Positions 31,961 through 43,700 of a stretch of DNA of 64,000 nt are shown piece after piece. Every line of letters starts with the position of its first letter. The first letter of the stretch is position 1. The position numbers and the translations under genes were made by a program. The notes under the pieces are model-generated. The model had not been told where the DNA came from, did not search any database, and saw only the letters and a list, made by a program, of their open reading frames with translations. The stretch is from Coptis chinensis (lineage: Eukaryota; Streptophyta; Magnoliopsida; Ranunculales; Ranunculaceae), in assembly GCA_015680905.1 (NCBI GenBank), contig CM027378.1:42939001-43003000 (forward strand), given 5' to 3'.

Positions 31961-33553
31961 CCGCACTCAAAAATCAATTATGATAACTGTACCGCCCACC
32001 ACTATACTTGCACCTAGTCAAGTTATACACCTCCTCGAACGGGAACCTTGCTTCTTCGGGAATATTATTCCCACCCAATTGCAGACCTCTCTCTAGCAAT
32101 TGACTCGTTTAATCGATGACGTTGTTTTGTCAAAATGAGAATACAAAATAATTATTAATTACCGTTTTAAAAGGCCTTAACCAAAACATAATTAGAAAAT
32201 CACAATACTCACAATCGGTGCATAAGATGAAACTGTCTCCAAGGAGAAATGGATAGGAAGCCGCTCCCGATTTACCAATTGAATGTGAGAATGACTCACA
32301 TACCAGTCCATGTACTTTGAATGACACTCCCATGGATAAGTACAGATGGGTCCTTGATTGTTGGGTTGGATCACGTGATTCTGCCACGACTCCTAATATA
32401 TAGGCCCAACAGTTGTCAATGTCCATTTCACTTTATACCCGCGTCCGACTACAATCCTGGTCTTGTAATTTGGTGTTGGAGGAGCTGCAGGTATAAATTG
32501 CACATGACCCAACTGACGCATGACCCTTGCAACACAGTAAATCTCTACAACGTCAAAAAAGCAGATCACTCCCTAAAAAAAGGCAATGTCATCGACTGGG
32601 CGTATAGCTCTGACATTATCGTATGAACACCAATCAACCTTAAACAAAATAAAATGTGTCATTAATCACATACTCAAATAATCAATTACTAAAAAAAAAT
32701 TGAAACAAACTGAAATACTTACATTGAACACCGTAATATCATCAATTATCGCTCGTTAATACTGCAATGCATGACATGGGTTCTCATAGTGCACAACGCT
32801 AACTGCATGTCTAAGAACACGCGACCCAGGCAACTTATACTCCAAGTTTGGGATTGGCCTAAATAACGGGAAGTACTCATAGATCCACGCCTAGATATAT
32901 ACATACACAGTTAACATACTAATAGAATAATATAATTAACATTAAAAAGAATCTGCAAAATATTTAAGTTTTACGTAGAAAGAGTCGAAGCCGAAAACAC
33001 CTTTCACCTTCGCTGCACGCGGTCCCAAGTCCTCTATATAGAAAGGCCAAAATTGCTGCACCCCATGCATACTCGCCGATCTCTTTGAATTTCAGCAACT
33101 TGGTCAAATAATAAACAAGCGTTCCAGTCCCAGACTTGTCGATGAAGATGGTACATCCAAAGAAAAATAGTAGATAAGCTCTTACAGCCCTTTGTACCTC
33201 TGCCAAAGTTGACACCTGCCCCTTTATATTCCCATCTTTATCCTTATCGCGGACCTTCCCAGCAAACTGGCTCCGCAGGAATTCCAGCCTTACCTTTAAA
33301 ATGAATCGGCTCACGTCCATCTCTGCTTTAATCGCAGGCTGCGAGACACCTAGAGCACGGTGTAGGAGACTCTCCGATTGTTCACGGGTCAACTTCGTGT
33401 TCCTTGTAACTGCTCTGCCTCTAATTGCGACACCTAGGATTTGGGAGACATCATCCAAAGTCACAGTCATCTCCCCAAATGGCATATGGAAGGTGTTGGT
33501 CTCTGGATGCCACCTCTCCACAAACGCAGAGACCAATGCCGGATCTTGATGTT

Positions 33554-36500
33554 TGTAACACCCAAATACCAGATCATAAAACCCAGTCCTTTTATGTCAC
33601 ACCCCGAATTTCGACAGAATTTGGAAAAACAATATTTGTTCCCGACTCTTCGATTTTTTAGGTGTGATGCACTCTCAACTCCCAAAAACCTATAATCAGT
33701 TTAAATACGCGGATAATAAAAACCAAAAAAAATTTAAGATAAACAAAAAGTCCTATTCGTTACAAAAATTCACAAATCTGATTAAGTTACAAATCTCCTT
33801 TCAACCCTTTTTAGTTATAATTACAACTGAAAATATAAAACAACGTTTGTCTCAACTAAAATCTATTACACTTTAAGGGAAAACAAAACATATCCTGAAT
33901 GCGACGCTAATGCAAATCACAAGCAGCAACCAACCTTCTTCAACATTAAACCTGTCAAGACTTATCAACTATGTTCATTTAATGAACACACCCGATAAGC
34001 AAACATGCAAATCGGGTCAACATTATAAACAATGCTGGTGTGAGTAGCCCTAAAGTACAATATATACTTATACATATATTTACACACTAAATAAGGCAGT
34101 TAGTTCCTCCACCGAGGCGCCTTAACATCCAACGAATAATATAACATCCTTAAGTACAATAATTAAGGTAGGTAGTTCCTCCACTGAGGCACCTTAGGTT
34201 CTAACTAAACTAATAACCAGCCAAGCATATTCTATACTTACCGCATTCCATGCTCAATTACGTGACCCACCCTTCTGCAAAACTACATACAATCATATAT
34301 TTAAAGATATATCATTAACCCACATATTACCATAATTATATTATTTAAGGCTTTCTTTGCGTGTCCCTAAAATCACGCCGTATTTATGTTTTACCTAGTT
34401 TCCCTGGCTACCACAATTGCTTCCCAACGCTGAACATGTACATCCACATACATCCCCTCATATAATGCACCACTCCGCGCGCAATTACCCTGAGCGGGAT
34501 GCCGCACACTAGGTAACCCTCACACGGACGCCATTATGTGAGTACTGCCACTATTCGACATAAAATATCGCGTGTCTCATTCTAATTTTGCGAATAGAAT
34601 AATCAAGCCACTATTCAGCTATGCCAGAAGGGCCATTCAGATTCACTAAAACGCCAGAATGGCCAATCAAATTACTTACGCCCGAAGGGCCATTCAGATT
34701 CACTGAAATACCAGAAGGGCCAATCATATCACATACGCCCATCACAAAGACAAATCACATGAGTTGTGGTAGCTAGGTTCTAGGATTTTCGTTACGTAAT
34801 TTATTCAGGTGTCATACCTTAGTATCTCATAACCATTTCACTCTATCACATGCCAAATAAATTATTGCACTAAACCACCATATTTGGAAAATCTCAATAA
34901 TCATTCTTGTTCTATCTCATGCTAGTATACTTAATTGTACTGAAGTTCAACGTTTCTCGTTAGAATAAAAATCCACATTATCACGTGCCAATACTATTCA
35001 TTACACGATATCCAAGCATCTCTATATCAAATCTCAAAACTTATTATTTCACGTGCCAATCATATATATATTGCACTACACCGTATAGAAGGTATCAAGC
35101 CTTCATAAATATTACAATTCATGTAAGTAGCAACTCATAGTAGTAATCAATCATGTAATGTATTCGTTCAATATATTTATGTGAACTCAATTCACCATCA
35201 GAGGCACGCATTATTTCCATTTGTGCACAATATAAATAGTATATAAAATAATCAAAATATAAGTCCATTCCACCAAATATCAAAATGAAACGACTTTAAA
35301 AAGAAATAATTAACAACTTAAGTCCAAATATCACGCATAATTATTCGAGTCCAAATCACAAGTCAGGTCAAACTGATCAACCATCAGAAAGCCCAAAACT
35401 AAAGTCCATGAATCTGAGTCCATGTGTAGTTTAATTCTCATAAAAACGTATATATCTAAGTCTTATTATAAGAATTTCCCTCTTGTTACGTGCCAATATT
35501 TATATGTTTTACACACTACTTACGTCAAATCTTAATTAGATAATGACAAACAAGGTTATACAATTTTTAACAATATTTTATTACTACATTTGTCCATATA
35601 CTTAAATATGTGAAAATCTGGAAAAAGTCAACATTCCACAGTCAACGGTCAATGGTCAACGATCAAAGTCAACCTGTTATTTCCATGTTCAACAGGTTCA
35701 GGGTCATAGCATGGTTCATGTCTAAGGTCAAGGTGCATGGCTCATGGGCTCATGACTAAGGTAATTGTTAAGGTCATAGTTCGGACCTAACTAGCCAAGC
35801 CTATGACTCAACCAAAGATTCAAATAATGTTAGCCGGATCCAACATAAAAGCCAAACCAAAAACCGGCCCAACAATAGATTTAGCCTAACTAGAAATATC
35901 TAGAGGGAACAGATCCACTTAAAACAATAATGAACCAGCCCACCAAAAATAAAAGAAAACCGGCCCATGTAAACAAAATTAGAACATGCCCCAACCAAAA
36001 ATAGAACCGGCCCAACTCAAAAGATTAATATCGGCCCATCACTAACAAAATAGAACTGGCCCAAAGGAAAACCAACTAAGCCCAAGCCCCAAGCCCAACA
36101 GGTCGTCTTCTCCATCAGCTACCACCAGCCACCAAATCGGCCACCACAACCTCCACTCATCACCCCTTTTCAACCAAGCGGTTGGACTCCTAAAGAAAAA
36201 CCTGACATCTCTAATTCACACCAACACCGGTTTTGGCAACTGTCGAGATCACTCTCCAACAGATCTCGACCGCCATTGTCGGCTGTTCAAGCTCCCCCAT
36301 AGCCCTCATCCCCTTAATCAAACCTCATAACCCCATCACCAACAATCCATTCAAATACACAACCAAAACCCCAACAACAAAGTTTGAATAAAACTGGGAG
36401 ATTTCTTGTCGGCCGCCATTAACGATTTCTTCGAGCTTTGATAGCCCCTCTCCAGCACCCATCCAAACAACAATAACCAAACTTCAAAACTATATACACA

Positions 36501-37068
36501 AGTATATACAAGTTCAATCTAGAACATACCGGACGATTCTTTCCTTTGGGGATTTAACCACCATTAACGGGACCAAACAAGGTTCGACAGTTCAATAATT
36601 AAGCAAACACTATACTAACACTTAACCCATTTAACACTTCGACATTATAGCAAAATAACTACAGAAAAAAAGAATGAAACCTTAGACTCGACATTATAGC
36701 ATAATAACTACAGAAAAATGAACGAAACCTTAGACTGTAAAATTTTGTCTGTATACCAGTAAATCTCTGGATTCCGTGAAAAAGAAAAACTAACTACTCA
36801 CCTGTATTAAAAGCTCTACAAATCCCTCATAGTCCAAATCGCCGCGCTCCAACACTCTAACAATCATGCTTTTATCTCCGCCTCCATTTTTATTTTATTT
36901 TTATCTAAAAACTCTATTCTCCGGAAAAATATGTATATATACCTGAGTTTGAAACCTAAGCCCAACACAGACTCGGGCCCATAAATCAGGCCCACATATC
37001 CCAAATCCAATCCAACAAATTTTAAATAAATAAATAAATAAATACATATTTTAAATACGGGCGTTACA
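33554..37068 (-). mobile_element. Solo-LTR-like insertion (Tekay/Del type), 3.5 kb, inside the PMD gene
   Basis: The minus strand starts TGTAACGCCCGTATTT and ends GGGTGTTACA, the terminal style of long Tekay/Del gypsy LTRs. A TATA-like GGTATATATACA lies about 120 bases in (near 36940). No gag or pol motif is present in 3.5 kb. Internal repeats include CCAGAAGGGCCA units at 34620-34740, paired CTCCACYGAGGCRCCTTA at 34108 and 34177, and GCCCAAC/CCGGCCCA words at 35870-36080. It splits PMD coding sequence cleanly. A 5-bp duplication was not evident, so solo LTR or a LARD-like unit are both possible. Confidence 0.65.
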
Positions 37069-39113
37069 TTTTAAGCTAATTTTCAAATCTATGAGATCTT
37101 TTGAACTCATTATTGATCCCATTGGCTTAACTTGAATAGATGTGGAACACACTTCAACACTCCGCGCTCCGCCTGAAACAACAAAGACTCAATGAGAATA
37201 AGCAAAAGGTTTTGTAAAGACAAAGGAAAATCAAGATACGAAGTCTATGATAATACCTTATTTTCCCAAACATCATGAGCCACATGCACAGAATAGTCAT
37301 ACAGAAGCTCTGACTCAATAGGGCCACCACCATATACACCTCGTGTGTACTCCAAATCATCCTTGGATTTTCTCACATAGTCTACCACTGGAGGTGCTTC
37401 GACTTCGACCGGTGTTTCAACTTCCATCAATTCTTCTTCGTCCAAATCATCATCCTCCTCTTCATCACCCTCTTCATCACAAGACTCTTCCCCATCATCT
37501 CCATCCTCACCTGAGTTATCCCCATCATCATCCTCATCATCATCAACTATACTCTTCCCACGATCCATTGCTATATTTACATTTACATCTAAATCTTTAT
37601 CTACATCATCTAAATATTTATCTATATTAATCTCACCCTCACTCTCAGTTTCACTATCACTCTCACTCTCAGTATCTACATTACTCGGAACAACCTCATT
37701 GTGGTCCCCTCTATGCACTGAGGCCGAGGTGCCCGCACTCCTTTTCCTCTTCTTCTCTCCTTCTACATCACCTACATTAGGAGGATCATCATCTGTTTTT
37801 CTATCACCTTTACGGATTGAAGCCGTTGTTTTCAACCCCCTATCTCTCTTCTTCTCAGGCTCAGGCTCAGGCGCGTCACCGCAACCCGAAGAGGAACCGC
37901 CGCCACCAAACAACTTCTTTAATTTACACCCTTGAATATAGTTTTCGCTACATTCTTGATATTCTTTGACTGAGGACCCATTGTTACAAAGAAAAATAAA
38001 ACAAGTACTAGTAACTATAATAAGTTTAATCAAATCTACACCTATGTTAGAAAGTTGGTCACAAGTGACCAAGTTAACCAAATGCTAAACATAACATAAC
38101 ATAACTTCAACCACCCCAATTTAGTCCCCTCTATCATCAACATCCAACAAATACCCAAACAAAAACAATGAAATACAACTACCAATTGAAACCAGGTACT
38201 TAAGAACCAACAAGTGCTCGACGAGTCTTGTAGAGAAAATTTGCAACAATTAATAAGTTACATAAAAAGCAGGAAGAGTTGGATACAACACTGGGAAAAA
38301 CCATAACCAAATAAACCCAATTAAACAGTAAAATACAAGAGAATAATTCATACGTACAAAGTGGTAAGTCAATTATTTGAAATCAAAAGTTGCCTGTACC
38401 AATATAACATGTGATTCTAAAAGCTCAAACCATACTAAGAAGAATGAGAAACAAAAAACAGAGACAGAACAAAAAAAAAACATACACATATAACCTCCAC
38501 TGTCCCAAATTACCCAACTAATGTGCATCCAGCATGCGTGTATTGATGGATCATGATTGAAATAAAACTAACTACTCTATCTTGACGTGTTAGATGGTTG
38601 TTTTTGCAATACAAAAGGAATAAGCTTCTATGATAAGCAATCAAGTCAATATAAGTATACTCATGCCCAATTCTGAGTTCTGAGTTACAGGTTTTCATAC
38701 AAAACTCAACAAGCTAGTGATAGAATTGTAAACTAAAGTAACCAAAAAGCCTCACTGAAATAGCACAATTCATACTCCACGTCGATTTGAGATTACGACA
38801 TGGTATAGAGGCAGATACTTTCTTTTTAATTTCTCCTTTTGCTAAAGGGAAAACAAAACTAGTGCTGCCCACACAAGTACCATTAGCTGTACTAGTTAGA
38901 AATTTGTCAATTTAGAGTTACTTAATCTTATGAACAACCACTAAAACATATTCAATGAGTTGATTTCCAGTTTTCACTGACAAAGCCACACGTGCACCCC
39001 AGTAGTAATAATTGATTAGAGAAAAAAAAAACCCCCCAGTAGTAATAAAACACATTGTTGGGGATGGTTGCCAAGGTTATCAACTGTAGGTAAACCATGA
39101 GTGCCACAGTATC

Positions 39114-39233
39114 TTTTTTTTTTGGTTGGCAAGCCTGTTTTAAATGAGATCAGTAACTCTTTGATGCTGGCAGGGTTCAAGCCCCAGACCTCTGGTATCA
39201 TCACCCAAAGGTTTTACTGACTTTGCTAGTCGG
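39114..39233 (-). mobile_element. tRNA-derived SINE, 120 bp, with target duplication
   Basis: CACAGTATC is present on both sides (39105-39113 and 39234-39242), a perfect 9-bp duplication. On the minus strand the insert starts CCGACTAGCAAAGTCAGT, containing an A-box (TAGCAAAGTCAG). It has a weak B-box-like GGGCTTGAACCC about 50 bases in and ends with an A10 run just before the duplication. Head boxes, A tail and duplication are all as expected of a SINE. It lies in intron 1 of the PMD pseudogene model. Confidence 0.85.
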
Positions 39234-39446
39234 CACAGTATCGCACTAGTTTACCTTGAAAATGCAGATCTAAATGCGGATTAAAATCGGTGCCACAATC
39301 CAAATGCAGATCCAATATCCAAATGTTGTCCTTGAATCCAAATGAAACTCGAATTAAAACGGCCTAGCCAAAATAAAACTTGAATTAAAACAAACCAGCC
39401 AAAATAAAGGTCGAAGGTTTTGAGTTTGCTTACCAGGAGACGACAT

Positions 39447-40706
39447 CTTGTGGGTCTTGAATTAAAACTACAAGAAAACAAAGAAAACAAAGGTTTGGTT
39501 TTGAGTTTTTGAGGTTACAAAGCTCGAAGGGTTTTTTGGACTTGCGCGAGAGAGATGATACTGGTGGAAAAAGTTTTCCCGATTTTGCGATTTAGGTGGG
39601 GGGTGTATTGGGTTTTTTTTTGGGCTTGGACTGGAGGCTGCCCAATCCAATTCTAGTGGCACCCAATACAGGACTATTAATAATAAGTAATAACAAGTGG
39701 TGGTAGCTTTTTATGTACTCTTTCCATTTTGGCAATACAAATTATTAGGCAGTGTTAGGGAGTTTGCGAATTATTTGTGTTTAAACCATAGTTAGTGATT
39801 TCGATGGAATTTTTGGAATTCCGTCGAATATTTTGGTTTTTGAGAAATTCGAAATTTCGGATCAAAAGTAAAAAAAAAACTGAGTTTCGCTAATGTATTA
39901 GTAATATAACAGAATATGGGCCGGAATTTCAAAGTTTCCGAAATCTTTAATTGCGGTTTAAACACGATTTTTTTTTTAAGTATAATTGAAATTGAATAAA
40001 ATGGCAATTCGAGATCGGACATAGTTCAAGTATGAAGCGTTCTAAATGGGTAAAGTTTGAGAATAATTCAGCCCAAAATTTTGAATTTTTCTAAGAAAAT
40101 AATTAAATTTCTTTCAAGAAAATTCCCTATTTGTTAAGAGGAGATGTGTGGTTCAAAATGAATTTTGAGTTTTTTCATTGTCAAAATGTTTTAGAAGTTG
40201 ATTATCGTTTGTTTCAAATAGATATCTGTTTTTGTTGCACAAAATCGACCAAATCATCATCAATTTATTTCATTTCGGATTTTCATGTTGCACTTTCGGT
40301 TCGTTTTGGAAGAGTTAGAGTTTATTTTTTAGTTTTCGAATTTCTATCTATTTAGATTTCTGTTTGGAGAAGATGGGATGAAAGAGAAATTTATAATATT
40401 ACCAACAAATGGACCGGATGGGCTTTTGACTTAATTAAAAAAGTGTATGTAATTAAATTGGAACGGTGGGTTTTAGCCCAATCTCAATCATTCTTATTCA
40501 TTCCGATGTGTAATCATTACAAGTTAAAAAGGGGCCCGTTCCAGTTAATTTCCACTACGACCCGGATTCTTACCCCTTTGCATGGCCCACTCTCTGAGAA
40601 TTAGGCGGCAGATAAGGCACGTGTCATAAAAAAAAACAAGTCGAAACACGCTACAGACCACAACAATTTTTAGTTGGTAACCTCCGTCTGAAACTAATAA
40701 CTCTCT
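39447..40706. promoter_or_regulatory. Divergent promoter region between PMD model and PDK
   Basis: The minus-strand PMD model starts at 39446 and PDK on the plus strand at 40707, with about 1.26 kb between. An ABRE/G-box-like CACGTGTC lies at 40618-40625, 82 bp upstream of the PDK start. No exon is recognised here. A 64-codon minus frame at 39662-39468 overlaps this end and could be 5' UTR read-through of the PMD model. True start sites are not determinable. Confidence 0.4.
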
Positions 40707-43700
40707 ATGGCAGCAAAGAAATTATCAAAAGCACTAATCTCCGAAGTACAAAAATGGGGCTGCTTAAAACAAACCGGGGTGAGCTTAAGATACATGATGG
40801 AATTTGGTTCCACACCCACTCAAAAACACTTACTTATCTCCGCTCAGTTCCTTCACAAAGAACTCCCCATTCGTATTGCTAGACGTGCCATCGAACTCGA
40901 AAGTTTACCTTATGGCCTTTCCCAAAAACCCGCTGTCCTCAAGGTACGTAACTAATGTTTTCTTACTTCATTATTATTATGTTTTTAACTAGTCGTAATA
41001 TGTTTTTGTAGGTGAGAGACTGGTATTTAGATTCCTTCCGTGATTTACGACAGTTTACCGAGATTAAGGATACTAATGATGAGCAGGGGTTTACTCAAAT
41101 GATTAAGATGATTAAAGTTAGACATAATAATGTGGTTCCTATGATGGCTTTGGGTGTTCAACAGTTGAAAAAAGAATTGAATCCCAAGATTTTGTATCAG
41201 ATTCATCTCGATGAGATTCATCAGTTTCTTGATAGGTTTTATATGTCAAGAATCGGAATTCGTATGCTCATTGGTATATTTAATACTAGTACTAGTGTGT
41301 TTAATATTTTCTTGTTTATGTTAGTAGCTCAAGTTTTAATCTTGGTTGGAATGAACTCTCAGGGCAGCATGTGGCATTGCATGATCCTAATCCACCACCT
41401 GATTGTGTGGGTTATATTCATACAAAAATGTCTCCTATGGAAGTCGCGAGGAATGCTAGTGAGGATGCTCGTGGTATATGTTTAAGAGAGTATGGGAGTG
41501 CGCCTGAGATTGATATTTATGGTGATCCCAAATTCACGTTCCCGTAAGTTTTCGTTAGCTTTTTGTTACATGACACAGTTTTTTTACTATCAAAATCATT
41601 TTTCAGGTTCCTATGCAATACAGAATCAACTAGAAAATAAATTCATAGAATCTTTCAAACGCAAGATGGATTAGGCTATCTTTTCATTAACATGATAATG
41701 AATGTAAATTTGATTATACCATGGTTGTTATAGGCAAAAGATTAGATAAGATCTGATTTCGCTAAATAAAGGTCGATTGACATTAAACGGTGAAATTTCA
41801 CCATAAAAGTTTCATTTATGGCCTTATTCAAACACATTGAGAGTTGAATATTTGACTTACTTCGGTTTGACTTCAAGCCGTCTGGGTTCATTTTAAAATT
41901 CTTCTAGTTTGGGTTGAGAATCAATTTGACCCAATCTAAAGTGTACAGTGTGACCGGTAGAGAAATTGAATCAAGTAGATAGTGTGTTGGGGTGTGAGCT
42001 AATCATACAACTTTTAACTTATTTGGGTCTACATTTGGGAGCCAAAAGTAAGTCAAAAGGCTTTTGGACCAAGGACTCATGGTACTTTGAGAAGGTCTTT
42101 GACAAGCTTACGGGGTGGAATGCTAAATAATTATTTGAAGGGATTTTACAAGTTTCGTGATAAGGATGAAGTGGGGTTAGGGTGCAAAAATGTTCCATCA
42201 ATGCGCAAGGCATTACCGTCGAAGGGGTTGTGAAGGTATGGAGAGGAGAGGGAGCGACTATGGAGAAAGGTGATTGTGGAAAAATATTGTGAGGGAGAGA
42301 GTGTGGAGACCCAAAATTCCAAGCGAACCTTATGACTTCACTTTATGGAAGGGGAATACTATTGGATGGGATCAATTTAAGAAAGGTGTAGTCTATCATT
42401 TGGGAGAAGGCGATACTATCTCTTTTTGGAATGGTGTTTGGGTGAAATGGCAATACTATCAATTCCCAATTATCTTTGGTCTATCTTGTAACAAGAATAA
42501 CCAAGTTTCAGATTACTTAACTAGGAATGAGAAGGGAGTGCTTAGTGATGTGGCATTGAGAAGGTATCTTAACAATTGGGAGTTGGAATATCTTCGTTAC
42601 CTTTTTGTATGTCATTTATCCAGAGGAAGAACAATTTGTAGAGTACAATAGGACAGAGTTGAACGGGACTAAAGCAGGGTATTCACAGTAAAATCTCTAC
42701 ATGGAGTGCTTGCTAAACAGAAGGCGTTAGAGGAGATAAAAAAACCTGTGATCATTGCTAACTTTCCTTACAAAAAGATATAGGTGTCTTTCAATCCTGT
42801 ACCGAGTGCTCTCTTTTGGTCTGTTTTACTTGGTTGGCATTTCTTTGCAGTATTTAAACAGCTGGGCTGATTATTGAAAGATGTATGAAATTGGATAAAG
42901 TATGCCCACCTTGGAGAGTGATGGAGGATTGGAGAAGGAAGTGGATCATCTTCTTGTTCTTTGTCCTATATCTAAACAAGCTTAATGAGAGCGGTATAGA
43001 GTTGGACAATGTTTGCACACACATTGTAGGGTTATGGAGGAGGAAATAACTAAAAACATTCTCTAGTTGAGTTTAGAATGTTTTTATTATGCGTTGGATA
43101 GCTTCGGGGACAATTAACTTATAGGATGATTGTCAATTGAATTCTAGAAATTTCTTCTTGTTTATCCCTCTTAGTCTCTTTTAACTCAGCAATTCTTCAT
43201 CTTCTTTAGTCTCTTATTCTTTTTCATTGAACTTTACATTTTTGTTCTTCTGTTCTTTCCTGATCGTTATCTCCACATCTCATTCTTCTAAATCCCTCCT
43301 TTCTTCCGTGTTACACACCAGGGACTTTTGGAATAAAGTACTAGTTAACATGGCATGGATGTGACAATCCTGAGAAATTGAGAGTCCAGGAGACCAACAG
43401 TAAGGTGTTGTTGGGTGTTAATAGCTGTATGGCATTCACTTGTCCTGCGTAAGACCTTTGTTATGCACTTGTGTCACTCTCTAATATGTTTAGCATTTGG
43501 ACTAAAATATTAACAAGTTCTCTTGAGCAGTAAGATAACTATTTGGATAATTTTAATATCAAATTGTATTTTCAACCTTAACCTTACAACAATGATACGT
43601 CCTTTCATATTGCTAGCCCAATCCGTATCATACCTGGCCTTCCTCTTGCCTTTGTGGGTGTGTAACTTGCACCAAAGTGCATGCAAGCTCATGAACACAG

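Larger units (their letters stand above)
31974..39446 (-). pseudogene. Plant mobile domain (PMD) protein pseudogene, MAIN-like/TE-associated
   Basis: Proposed exon 1 is 13 bases (39446-39434, MSSP plus one base, donor GTAAGC). Exon 2 (37969-37257, phase agrees) has a Gly/Ser patch, KKRKR, a long Asp/Glu region, then GGPIESELLYDYSVHVAHDV. Exon 3 (37172-37069) reads ERGVLKCVPHLFKLSQW, then a one-base loss gives a stop. After a 3.5-kb LTR insertion the frame resumes (33553-32975) with ALVSAFVERWHPETNTFHMP and MTVTLDDVSQILGV, the PMD core. Further exons give AWIYEYFPLFRPIPN (32895-32727), FFDVVEIYCVARVMRQLGH (32620-32190, with a stop replacing a Phe, and another near 32398) and a last exon ending at TGA 31976-31974. 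PMD proteins occur as cellular MAIN-like factors and in Mutator and gypsy elements; the neighbouring MULE suggests the latter. The 13-base exon is the least certain part. Confidence 0.75.

Noticed and set aside
31552..32017. Two overlapping plus-strand frames rich in Lys, Phe, Ile, His
   Set aside because: They cross the low-complexity CAAATTC array and the antisense of the PMD last exon.
37343..37935. Plus-strand frames of 95 and 78 codons, His/Pro/Leu-rich
   Set aside because: Antisense shadow of the acidic PMD exon (GAT/GAG codons read in reverse).
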